From the NCBI GenBank assembly GCA_902776955.1, contig CACYSG010000030.1, positions 1 to 63,314 of the forward strand: DNA of 63,314 bases, given 5' to 3'. Made by a program: the position numbers and the translations under genes. Within the stretch, counting starts at the first letter, position 1. Every line of letters begins with the position of its first letter. This DNA comes from an uncultured Bacteroidales bacterium. Its GTDB lineage: Bacteria > Bacteroidota > Bacteroidia > Bacteroidales > Muribaculaceae. Positions 24,432-32,779 of this stretch are shown here, piece after piece. The notes under the pieces were generated by a model, which was given only the letters and a program-made list of their open reading frames with translations, was not told the DNA's origin and searched no databases.

Positions 24432-26759
24432 ATGGCAAAATTCAATACACCTCCCACAGCTCAACAAGAGGAGCAGATCATCGACTTTGGCGCCTTTGTG
24501 CGCAAGTACAAGCGCTACTGGTGGCTCTTCCTGTTGTCCTTGATCGCATGTATTTCGCTCGCGTTTGTCTATCTCAAGATAGCCAAGCGCGTTTACAACG
24601 TCAAGGCCGTCGTGCTGGTAGCCCAGGACGACAACGGGGCCGGAGCGGGCGCCAGCCTGCTCAAGAGCATGAAACTCATGGGCCAGGGCAGCAAGGTCGA
24701 TGACGAGATGGTTGTCTTCTCGTCACAGGAACTGTGCACCCAGGTCGTCAAGCAACTCAAGCTCAACCGCTCCTATATCGAGGATAAGGGGTGGTTCAAG
24801 CCCGAGCGCGACCACTACAATTCGTCACCCATCGAGGTCATTGCCCCCGAGGAAATGTACGACACGCTCTCGTCGGTGAAGTTCAAGATCGACGTGGACA
24901 AGGCCGGACGGGCCAACATCAAGGCCACCAGCGGAAAACACAAGCTGGCCGACGTCAAGGGAGCAACGCTGCCGACGACCCTCAAGACCGTCTACGGCAC
25001 GTTTGCCATCAAGGCGACCGAAAAATTCAAGCAGGGCAAGGAATGCCACATCACCGCCCGTCTCACCGGCAACCAGATACTGGGAGAGCGCCTGAACAAA
25101 CGCATCAAGGTTAAACTCGCCAGCAAGAAATCCAACGGCATCAACCTGTCTATCGCCGAGAACAACAAGTCGCGCGGCATTGACATCCTCAACACGCTCA
25201 TGGACCTCTATAACGACCGTGGGCAGCGCGAGAAGGACGAGCAGGCCATCAACACGGCCAAGTTCATCGACGAGCGCCTGGCGCTCATCTACAAGGGCCT
25301 CACCAGCAGCGAGGCCGACATCGAGTCTTACAAGAAAGCCCACAAGATCGTTGACCCCGAGCTCCAGATCAAGTCGGCCGTCGCCAAGCAGGAACTCAGC
25401 GACCGCGCCATCGTCAAACTCGAGACCAACAAGCAGTTGCTGGGCATGGTGCGGGACTTCGTGAGCAATCCGGCCAACAAGCACAGCTATATTCCCTTTG
25501 AGGTGGACTCCAGTGCCGCCTCGGGCTCCATCCGTGCCTATAACAACCTGCTCGCCAAGAGGCAGGAACTGGCACAATCGGCCAAGGGGGACAACCTGGC
25601 GCTCAAACAACTCGACGAGCAGATCGACGCCATGCACGGCAACGTCCTCCAGGGCATCAACAGCTCGATCAAGGGCGTTGATATGCAGTTGAACAAGATG
25701 CGCAGCCAGGCCAACATGACGGCCAGCGAGATGGGACAAGTGCCCACCGAGGAGCGCGAGGCCCGCGAGCTGCTGCGCCAGCAGGGCATCCAGAACACGC
25801 TCTACACCTTCCTGCTCGAGAAGCGCGAGGAAAACGCGCTCGTGCTCGCAGCCACCACGCCCAAGGGCAAGATTGTGGACCACGCCTACGCCCAGACCAC
25901 GCCCATCAGCCCCAACCGCATGGTCGTGCTGGTCATGGCGTTGCTTGCCAGTCTGCTGCTCCCGTTGCTGCTGGTTTACCTGAAGGATCTGTTCACCACC
26001 AAGTTCTCCAACCAGGATGAACTGGAAGAGATTTCCCAGGTGCCCTTCATCGGCCACATTCACCACAACCGCCACAATACTCAACTTGTCGTCAAGGAAG
26101 GCAAGACCTCGGCCATTGTCGAGTTGTTCCGCTATGTGCGCAACAACCTGCAGTTCATGCTCAACAAGGAGGACGACAAGGTCATCCTGGTCACCAGCTC
26201 GGTCAGCGGCGAGGGCAAGTCGTTCATCAGCACCAATATCGCCTCGTCGTTCGCTCTGCTGGGCAAGCGCGTCGCCCTGGTGGGTATGGACATTCGCTCG
26301 CCCAAACTGGCTACCATGCTCGACCTGCAGGAGGTGCCCGGCGTTACCAGCTACCTCTCGCGCAGCGATGTGACCCTCGACCAGATTGCGCAACCCTGCC
26401 GCGAGGTAAACGGTCTGGACGTGTTCGTCGGCGGTGCCATTCCGCCCAACCCGTCGGAGTTGCTGCTCAGCGACCGTGTGAAAGACATGTTCCGTGACCT
26501 GCGTGAGCGCTATGACGTCATCATCGTGGACTCGGCACCCGTGGCCATGGTGAGCGACAGCTTCGCGCTCGACAAGTACAGCAACGCCACCGTCTATGTG
26601 ACACGTGCCAACTACACCAAGCGCAACCTCATCAAGTTCATGAACCGCATCGCCGCCAACAAGCAGCTCAAGAATATGTGCGTCGTGCTCAACGATACCA
26701 AGCCGAGCAACGACAACACCTACGGATACGGCTACGGCAAGACCAAGGACGAGGAGTAA
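24432..26759 (+). CDS. Exopolysaccharide chain-length regulator/BY-family tyrosine kinase (Wzc-like)
   Basis: A 775-residue inner-membrane protein. Residues 1-60 include the first membrane segment after VRKYKRYWW. A long periplasmic Wzz-type region with coiled coils follows, and the second segment (VVLVMALLASLLLPLLLVYL) lies near residue 500. The cytoplasmic kinase domain has Walker A in VTSSVSGEGKS (K596), Walker A' VGMDIRSPKL and Walker B VIIVDSAPV. The tail YGYGYGKTKDEE is a short tyrosine cluster for autophosphorylation. It controls polymer length and export together with Wza. This single-polypeptide form is usual in Bacteroidetes. Confidence 0.93.
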   Translation: MAKFNTPPTAQQEEQIIDFGAFVRKYKRYWWLFLLSLIACISLAFVYLKIAKRVYNVKAVVLVAQDDNGAGAGASLLKSMKLMGQGSKVDDEMVVFSSQELCTQVVKQLKLNRSYIEDKGWFKPERDHYNSSPIEVIAPEEMYDTLSSVKFKIDVDKAGRANIKATSGKHKLADVKGATLPTTLKTVYGTFAIKATEKFKQGKECHITARLTGNQILGERLNKRIKVKLASKKSNGINLSIAENNKSRGIDILNTLMDLYNDRGQREKDEQAINTAKFIDERLALIYKGLTSSEADIESYKKAHKIVDPELQIKSAVAKQELSDRAIVKLETNKQLLGMVRDFVSNPANKHSYIPFEVDSSAASGSIRAYNNLLAKRQELAQSAKGDNLALKQLDEQIDAMHGNVLQGINSSIKGVDMQLNKMRSQANMTASEMGQVPTEEREARELLRQQGIQNTLYTFLLEKREENALVLAATTPKGKIVDHAYAQTTPISPNRMVVLVMALLASLLLPLLLVYLKDLFTTKFSNQDELEEISQVPFIGHIHHNRHNTQLVVKEGKTSAIVELFRYVRNNLQFMLNKEDDKVILVTSSVSGEGKSFISTNIASSFALLGKRVALVGMDIRSPKLATMLDLQEVPGVTSYLSRSDVTLDQIAQPCREVNGLDVFVGGAIPPNPSELLLSDRVKDMFRDLRERYDVIIVDSAPVAMVSDSFALDKYSNATVYVTRANYTKRNLIKFMNRIAANKQLKNMCVVLNDTKPSNDNTYGYGYGKTKDEE

Positions 26760-26803
26760 TCCGCACGTCCCCACGTCGCCACAACAAGGAGGTAAGCAGG
26801 TAG

Positions 26804-28282
26804 ATGGATCGAGTCCTTATATTCGTGACCCTGGGTTTCGCATTGATGTTCTTCATCATGCGGGAGGGGTCACGTTTGACCAAGTCACGGCTCTATGAGA
26901 TCATCATTGCCATCTACACGTTCTCGTGCTGCTTCACCCGCCTGTATCTTCCCGTTCTCAAGGTAGCGACCGAGACCGAGGGTTCCTTCGGTGCCAGTCT
27001 GGCCGTTTGGCCCTTCTATGCCTTGTCGCTGCTGCTCATCTGGATTGTCGCCCGTGACAAGCGGTGGCGCATCCGCCGTCCCAACATCTGGCTGTTCTTC
27101 ATCTTCTCGGGGTATGCGGCCTACACGTTGCTCAACCCCTATGACGTGTCGCGCATGCAGACGGTATTTGCCGTGTTCTATCTGCTGGCGTTCGCCGTGT
27201 TCATGTATCTGTTTGCCAACAGTTTCTCGGTCAAGAATGTGATTAACGGCATCTTCATGGGACTTGCGATTACCGTCATCCTGCACGCGTTCCTGGCATT
27301 CTGCTATCCCGTGCTGGACATGGAGCCGGTGATGAAGCTGTTTGACAAGGAAGCCGCCACGCGTAACGACGAACGTGTGGGTGCCGTCGGCACTATGGGT
27401 CACCCCAACGGCTTGGGAACCTATGCTTCCTATTATTTCACCTTCTTTGCAGCTTGCTTCATCACGGCATACAAGCGTCGGGCCAGCGGCATCTATGCCG
27501 CCCTGTCGTTTGTCGTCATCGTGCTGAGCGCCAGCCGCAGCGCCCTGCTCGCCGCCGGAGTGGCACTCGTGGCCATCGTGGTCTATTACGTGTACCGCCG
27601 CTACAAGCTGCTCAGTCTGCAGAGCGTCTTCAAGGGCATCGTCCCGCTGGGTATCGCCATAGCCCTGCTGCTCATGGGACCCCTGAACTTCTTGTTCAGT
27701 GACGTGGACAACCTGGACGAGATGACCACCTCGCGACTGATGCACTACTACTGCGGCTACGAGATCTTTGAGGATCACCCGATGGTGGGCGTGGGCCTGA
27801 ACGACCACCTGAGCTACCTAGTCGAGAACGGCTCGGCGATGATGTTTGAGCAGATATTTGATGCTGCCGACATCTACCAGCCCGAGGAATTCATGTTCTC
27901 CAACCCCATCCACAACATCTGGATTATTCTGATCGATGAACTGGGGCTTATCGGTTTCCTGCCCATCCTGGTATTCATCTTCTGGTATATCGGCACCTTC
28001 AAGCGACGAACCCGCCGCTCCCAGAACCGCTACTACAACATCTTGAACATCACCGGATTGGGCATAGCCTTCTGCCTGCTGGTACAAGGAAATAGCGACT
28101 GGGCTCCTCTCACGCCCCAGATGCTCAATCTGTCGCTCATGTTCATCGCCTTGTCGCTCAACAAGCACTACGCGGCCGAGGAACACGCCGAGTTTGAGAC
28201 CGTGGAGGCCGAAAAACGCCATTCACAGGCTGCCGCACAGCAGGAAGAAGACGAAGAAGCCTTATCTACCCAACCCGCATGA
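26804..28282 (+). CDS. O-antigen ligase/polymerase-like membrane protein (Wzy/WaaL family)
   Basis: A 492-residue polytopic protein with about 10-12 segments, preceded by GGAGGTAAG. The large periplasmic loop with NPIHNIWIILIDELGLIGF and the DHPMVGVGLND segment fits the O-antigen ligase/polymerase superfamily (H-x-x… and G-x-G-x-N/H patterns). In this position it most likely polymerises the repeat units flipped by the wzx product. The C-terminus is a polar Glu/Ala-rich tail (about 455-492), unusual for the family and possibly cytoplasmic. Its last codons overlap the next gene by 4 nt (ATGA). Confidence 0.8.
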   Translation: MDRVLIFVTLGFALMFFIMREGSRLTKSRLYEIIIAIYTFSCCFTRLYLPVLKVATETEGSFGASLAVWPFYALSLLLIWIVARDKRWRIRRPNIWLFFIFSGYAAYTLLNPYDVSRMQTVFAVFYLLAFAVFMYLFANSFSVKNVINGIFMGLAITVILHAFLAFCYPVLDMEPVMKLFDKEAATRNDERVGAVGTMGHPNGLGTYASYYFTFFAACFITAYKRRASGIYAALSFVVIVLSASRSALLAAGVALVAIVVYYVYRRYKLLSLQSVFKGIVPLGIAIALLLMGPLNFLFSDVDNLDEMTTSRLMHYYCGYEIFEDHPMVGVGLNDHLSYLVENGSAMMFEQIFDAADIYQPEEFMFSNPIHNIWIILIDELGLIGFLPILVFIFWYIGTFKRRTRRSQNRYYNILNITGLGIAFCLLVQGNSDWAPLTPQMLNLSLMFIALSLNKHYAAEEHAEFETVEAEKRHSQAAAQQEEDEEALSTQPA

Positions 28283-29409
28283 GAGACCCTGAGCAGCACA
28301 TATTGTACATCGCCACCGAATATGCGGCAGGAATGAGGCCCTATGCCAACGCCATCATCCACACCTTGTGGCAAGCGGGCGACCATGCCATCATCGTCGC
28401 CAAGGACGATGACGTGAAGCACGACTTCGACGACATGGACGGCGACAGCGTCACCTGGGTGGATTATCCCACCTCGAAATTGCGGAAACTGGCTTTCAGG
28501 TTCCACCCGACACGTCTGTTGAAGTTCATCGAGCAAGTGGTCGTCGAACGCGGCATCCGGCTCATCTACTGCCTGACCGGGGAACTCATCCTTGTCAATC
28601 ACATCAAGCGCCTGCAACAGCTGGCGCCCATGCTCTATACCGTCCATGATGCCGTGGGGCACGACTCCAAGTTTGACGGCTGGGGCACCTGGCTCAAGCA
28701 TCAGATCCTGATCGACGGTCCGCGACAGCGGCTCATCAGGAACACGAACTGCCAAATCACCAACAGCTACGACCAGCAACGCCTCATCACTGAACGTTAC
28801 CCCTACCACAAGGTGTACTACGCTCCCTTCCCCACCCTTGTCACCGACGACATCGCCCACGGCACCGACACCGTGCCCGAGACCCGTCCTATCGCCGACG
28901 GCTATATCCTGTTCTTCGGCAACCTGCAGCTTTACAAGGGTGTCCACCTGCTCTATGACGCCTACATGACGCACCCGGGGTTGCAGACGCGCCACCTGGT
29001 CATTGCCGGCGCCGGACACATCTACTTCAAGCGGCAGGCCGATGAAAAGGGCGTCACCTTTGTCAACCGCTACATCGACGACAGCGAGTTGAACGACCTC
29101 TTCTCCCGCGCGGCGGTCGTCGTCTATCCCTATATCTCGGCAACCCAGAGCGGCGTGACGAGCATCGCCTCCTACTTCGACAAACCGATGGTGCTTTCCG
29201 ACCTGCCTTTCTTCAAGCAGGCTTGTGAGGGCATCAAGGGTGTGGAATTTTTCCCAAGTGGCGATTCCCTCGAACTCATTGCCGCCATCGACCGCGCCCT
29301 GATGAGCGCCGACTCCACCCGACCCCTGTATGAGCGCCTGTATGCTCCCGAAGCCATGCTCGCCGCCCTCGAAGGGGTCATCCAAGCCGCCTGCGGCGCG
29401 CCAAAATAA
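28279..29409 (+). CDS. GT4-type glycosyltransferase
   Basis: A 376-residue cytosolic or membrane-associated protein with two Rossmann-like halves. Visible features are EYAAGMRPYANAIIHTLWQA near the N-terminus (acceptor side), ILFFGNLQLYKGVHLLYDA (the usual start of the GT4 nucleotide-sugar domain), LVIAGAGH, then AAVVVYPYISATQSGVTSIAS with the conserved donor-site P-Y…S-G-V pattern. It should add one sugar to the lipid-linked repeat unit. Translation is coupled to the preceding wzy-like gene by a 4-nt overlap. Sugar specificity cannot be read. Confidence 0.84.
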   Translation: MRDPEQHILYIATEYAAGMRPYANAIIHTLWQAGDHAIIVAKDDDVKHDFDDMDGDSVTWVDYPTSKLRKLAFRFHPTRLLKFIEQVVVERGIRLIYCLTGELILVNHIKRLQQLAPMLYTVHDAVGHDSKFDGWGTWLKHQILIDGPRQRLIRNTNCQITNSYDQQRLITERYPYHKVYYAPFPTLVTDDIAHGTDTVPETRPIADGYILFFGNLQLYKGVHLLYDAYMTHPGLQTRHLVIAGAGHIYFKRQADEKGVTFVNRYIDDSELNDLFSRAAVVVYPYISATQSGVTSIASYFDKPMVLSDLPFFKQACEGIKGVEFFPSGDSLELIAAIDRALMSADSTRPLYERLYAPEAMLAALEGVIQAACGAPK

Positions 29410-29456
29410 ACCAAAATGTCAATCATCGGTCTAACGATAAAAAACCAGTTACAGTG

Positions 29457-31139
29457 ATGAATACAATCTTGAAATATTTCGCAGCAGTGATGGTCATGTG
29501 CGTGACGATATTCACGGGACAGGCTAAAACCATCGATGTCAACGTGAGCAAGGTCAAGGGCGACCTGCCCATGCAGTTGCGCAAGTACTGCGCCCAGGCG
29601 ACATACAACGACACGGTCATCCTCAACTTCGGCAAAGGCACCTATACCATCGACGCTACCATCGAGTGCCGCGGCCACGTCATCATCAAGGGCAAGAACA
29701 GCAAGCAATCCAAGATTGTCTTCAACCAGGGACACAGCCGCAACGGCCAGAAGGCTTACATATCTGACGCCTTCTTCAAGTTCCACGGCACGCCCAGCCA
29801 CCCCATCAGCGTGACCATCAGCGATATCTCCTTCGACATCAAGCGCCATGACGGCATCTGGTGGAAAGACGGCGAGCGCTATGCCGTCAAGATCTACCAT
29901 GCCGACGGCGTCAATGTCCACGACGTGGACAGCTACCTCGAGAATGCCTACATCACCAACTTTGACCTGCACGTGTGCTCCAACGTCTCCTTCACCGACA
30001 ACGTCATCACCAACTACAACAACTGCGAGACCGGTGGCTGCCTCTGGATCAGGGGAGAGATGCACAATGTCAGGGTGAGCGGTAACAAGTTCTACAAGTA
30101 CGGCAAGGACGAGACGCTGGCCTTCTTTGACAACGTGGTGGATAACACGCGCAACTACGTCCGCGGTATTGCCAGCCGCACCGATATCATCGTCGAGAAC
30201 AACGAATTCCACTATGGCGGATATGACCGTCGCGACAAGGACCCCAAGGCCAACTGCGGCATGATTTTCTCGCTCTTCACCAACGACCTGAAGGACAGCG
30301 ACCGCTGCACCACGAGCAATTTCCACCTGAGGAACAACAAATTCTACGTCAGCGATGTCTGCACGCGTTGCATCTTCATCGGATTCTCGGCCAATGATGT
30401 CCACAACGACATCTATGTGGAAAACAACCAGATTGTCAACAACAGCGTCGACCGCAGCAGGCGGTACTATCATGACGACTTCACGATTCAGGACGAGAGC
30501 GCTGCCGCCGACACCATCCACCTGATCGGCAACACCGTCAAGAACAAGAACCTGGTCATCAACAACGACGGCGACAACGCCTACATCTTCCTGCACCTCT
30601 ACGGCGGCAACGTGTCGCTGGTGGGCAACAAAGTCACCGACGAGGTGACCGTCAATCCCCACACGGGCAAGTATGCGGGCATACGGCTCGTCTATTGCGG
30701 CTCCAACGACGGCACGGTGACGATGAGGGACAATGTCTTCAAGGGCATCGGCCGGCTCGCCCACTTCAGCACCAGCAAGGGTATTGACCGGTTCACCCTC
30801 AATGCCAGGAACAACTACTTCGCCGGCGAGACACGCATCTATTGCGACAACATCAAGTTGCTCAACATCGACTTCACCGGCAACACGTTTGTCAGCAACA
30901 GCGTCAACTTCTTCCTCAACAACTTTGCTGCAAAGGGGTCGGTGACGTTCAACAACAACGATGTGACCATCAAGTCGGGCAACGGGCAGTTCATCACCGG
31001 TTCCAGCGACAAGGCCAAGTTTGACAAGCTGGAAATCCAGAACAACGTCTTCCGCGGCGTGAAAGGCGAGCAGGACCTGTTCCGCAACGTCAATAGGGTC
31101 AACAAGCGCAGGGTGAGCCACAACTCCATCTCGAGGTGA
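29457..31139 (+). CDS. Secreted right-handed beta-helix protein
   Basis: A 560-residue protein starting at ATG 29457 (an adjacent GTG at 29454 is less likely). MNTILKYFAAVMVMCVTIFTGQAK is a signal peptide. The rest is a series of short beta-strand coils rich in N and D, with repeated IxVxxNxF and VRVSGNKFYKYG / IIVENNEFHYGG / LHLRNNKFYV-type turns, the look of pectate lyase or epimerase right-handed beta-helices. No catalytic residues can be assigned. At the end of the exopolysaccharide operon, 47 nt after a glycosyltransferase, it may bind, cut or epimerise the exported polymer (inference). A hairpin follows the stop. Confidence 0.75.
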   Translation: MNTILKYFAAVMVMCVTIFTGQAKTIDVNVSKVKGDLPMQLRKYCAQATYNDTVILNFGKGTYTIDATIECRGHVIIKGKNSKQSKIVFNQGHSRNGQKAYISDAFFKFHGTPSHPISVTISDISFDIKRHDGIWWKDGERYAVKIYHADGVNVHDVDSYLENAYITNFDLHVCSNVSFTDNVITNYNNCETGGCLWIRGEMHNVRVSGNKFYKYGKDETLAFFDNVVDNTRNYVRGIASRTDIIVENNEFHYGGYDRRDKDPKANCGMIFSLFTNDLKDSDRCTTSNFHLRNNKFYVSDVCTRCIFIGFSANDVHNDIYVENNQIVNNSVDRSRRYYHDDFTIQDESAAADTIHLIGNTVKNKNLVINNDGDNAYIFLHLYGGNVSLVGNKVTDEVTVNPHTGKYAGIRLVYCGSNDGTVTMRDNVFKGIGRLAHFSTSKGIDRFTLNARNNYFAGETRIYCDNIKLLNIDFTGNTFVSNSVNFFLNNFAAKGSVTFNNNDVTIKSGNGQFITGSSDKAKFDKLEIQNNVFRGVKGEQDLFRNVNRVNKRRVSHNSISR

Positions 31140-31148
31140 GGCCGCAGC

Positions 31149-31179
31149 CGGGGCAGCAATCATTGCAGGCCCCGATTTT
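31149..31179 (+). terminator. Probable terminator after the beta-helix gene
   Basis: GGGGC-A-GCAA-TCA-TTGC-A-GGCCCC forms an interrupted stem at about 31150-31173, followed by GATTTTC. It lies 10 nt after the stop. Confidence 0.5.
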
Positions 31180-31200
31180 CACCGAAAACCGATTTTAATG

Positions 31201-31540
31201 CAGGGCAACCGCACCAAAATCGGTTATGCGCGACAAGTCATGCTGTGTGTCAGACGCCCAAAGGACGGCCCATTGAATAACCCCCAGTGAATCAGGCGGC
31301 CGAGCGTGAGCGAGGGCACCTGATTCACTGGGGGTATAGAGGTCATCTCCTCGGGTCGCTGAAGGCGACCCCAATGTCGATGACAAGCAAGGGGTCGCCT
31401 CCAGCGACATGGATTGTTGCATGCTTATCCCTGGGTAACGCAATCCACTTCGCTATCGCTCAGCGAATTGCGTTACCCAGGGTTACTCAGAGGCCACCCT
31501 CCGGGTGTTTTTTGCGACACATTTTGGTGCGGTTGCCCTG
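31201..31540. mobile_element. 340-bp non-coding TIR element (MITE-like), copy 1, with 9-bp target duplication
   Basis: The left end CAGGGCAACCGCACCAAAAT (31201-31220) and the right end ATTTTGGTGCGGTTGCCCTG (31521-31540) are perfect 20-bp inverted repeats. ATTTTAATG directly flanks both sides (31192-31200 and 31541-31549), as expected for a target-site duplication. Inside are three stem-loops: CCCCCAGTGAATCAGG with its complement (31281-31334), GTCGCTGAAGGCGACCCC with a near-complement (31355-31408), and CCCTGGGTAACGCAAT with its complement (31429-31482). It encodes no transposase. A second copy of identical length is at 34327-34666. Confidence 0.82.
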
Positions 31541-31581
31541 ATTTTAATGCGCCTTTAGCGGTATCTCATGCTATTTTTTTG

Positions 31582-31589
31582 TAACTTTG
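31582..31589 (+). promoter_or_regulatory. -7 element of the second GT4 gene
   Basis: TAACTTTG. The transcription start would fall near 31594-31596, just before the first in-frame ATG (31598), so the ATG at 31613 is preferred as start. No clear -33 box; the TIR element ends 41 nt upstream. Confidence 0.6.
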
Positions 31590-31612
31590 CGCACACTATG
31601 GCCGCAACAAGC

Positions 31613-32710
31613 ATGAAGGTACTGATCATCAACTGCATTCTCTCGACAGCCGAGCATGGCATCATCAAGCGCAAGGAATCCATCAGCGATTGCATGATCA
31701 GTAACTTTGCGCGCGGTTTCATCGAGTTGGGTCACCAGGTGACCCTGCTGGCGTCTGCCGATTTCATGCCCACCGGCAAAGACGAGCAGTTGCCGTTTGA
31801 CGTCATCTATTTCCCTTCACGGCTGCCCCAAGTGTTCAAGCCCTCGCTGCTGCCGTGGCCTCGCGGAATGCGCCAGTGGCTCAAGCAGCATGCGGGAGGT
31901 TATGACCTGGTCATCACCAGCGAAGCCTTCCAGATTCCTTCACTCATCGCCTCACGGGTGTGTCCCTCTCGCCTGATCATCTGGCAAGAGATGGACCGTC
32001 ACCAGCGCCTGTTATTCAAACTGCCGTCGCGACTGTGGCACAACACCGTGGTGCGCCTGCTCATGCGGGACGTGACCGTGGTGCCCCGCAGCGAGCCCGC
32101 CAGGGAGTTCATCGGCCGCTACAGCCGCCGCGTGAGCGATGTGACCGTCGACCACGGCACCGATGCCCGTGTCCTCCATCCCGGCGAGGAGCACGACAAG
32201 GCCTTTATCGTCGTTTCCCAACTGGTCAAGCGCAAGAACGTGGACAGCATCATCACCAAGTTTGCCCGTCTCGTGGCCCGTGAGGAATATCAAGATTACC
32301 GCTTGGACATCATCGGCGACGGTGACCAGGCCAGCGAACTGGAACGGCAGGTCGCCACGCTGGGCATCGGGGACAATGTCACCTTCCATGGTTTCCTCTC
32401 CCATGCCCAACTGGCCGACAGGCTGCGGCGCGCGTTGGCCCTGCTGGTGGACACAAGCAGCGACCTGAACATGGTGACTATTGCCGAGGCCATCACCAGC
32501 GGCACTCCCGTGGTCACCAACACCAAGCCCTCGACAGCGCGCTTCATCCGTGAAAACGGATTGGGCATCGTGCGCGACGGCTGGGACGAGAACGACCTCA
32601 TCCAGGTCATCACGGGTTATGACCGGATGCACAGCGCTTGCGTCGCTGCGGGCAAGGAACTGACCAATGTGGCCTGCGCCCGCAAGATGATCAAAGTCCT
32701 TGATCATTAA
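31613..32710 (+). CDS. GT4-type glycosyltransferase
   Basis: A 365-residue protein started at MKVLIINCILSTAEHG (31613). An ATG at 31598 would leave almost no leader after the TAACTTTG box, and one at 31568 precedes the promoter. The donor domain is clear: AFIVVSQLVKRKNVDSII, LDIIGDGDQASELERQV, VTFHGFLSHAQLADRLRRA, LLVDTSSDLNMVTIAEAITSGTPVVTN. The E-A-I-x-x-G-x-P-V-V segment is the conserved GT4 nucleotide-binding end. It is separated from the main exopolysaccharide operon by the 340-bp element and has its own promoter, so it may be a later addition or a separately regulated sugar transferase. Confidence 0.84.
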   Translation: MKVLIINCILSTAEHGIIKRKESISDCMISNFARGFIELGHQVTLLASADFMPTGKDEQLPFDVIYFPSRLPQVFKPSLLPWPRGMRQWLKQHAGGYDLVITSEAFQIPSLIASRVCPSRLIIWQEMDRHQRLLFKLPSRLWHNTVVRLLMRDVTVVPRSEPAREFIGRYSRRVSDVTVDHGTDARVLHPGEEHDKAFIVVSQLVKRKNVDSIITKFARLVAREEYQDYRLDIIGDGDQASELERQVATLGIGDNVTFHGFLSHAQLADRLRRALALLVDTSSDLNMVTIAEAITSGTPVVTNTKPSTARFIRENGLGIVRDGWDENDLIQVITGYDRMHSACVAAGKELTNVACARKMIKVLDH

Positions 32711-32779
32711 TTCTCATGTCATGAAATAATAACTTCCACGCCTATCCGTTACTTAGTCAAGAGTTATTACTACTATATC

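Noticed and set aside
24825-26774. A 649-codon open frame antisense to the Wzc-like gene
   Set aside because: Shadow frame caused by codon bias; no start context and no recognisable domain.
29172-31163. A 663-codon open frame antisense to the beta-helix gene
   Set aside because: Valine/aspartate-rich shadow product; the plus strand has a signal peptide and regular beta-helix coils.
31195-31443. An 82-codon frame inside the 340-bp element, with a similar frame at 34189-34569
   Set aside because: The frame overlaps TIR and hairpin sequence and is conserved only because the DNA repeats; no start context or family features.
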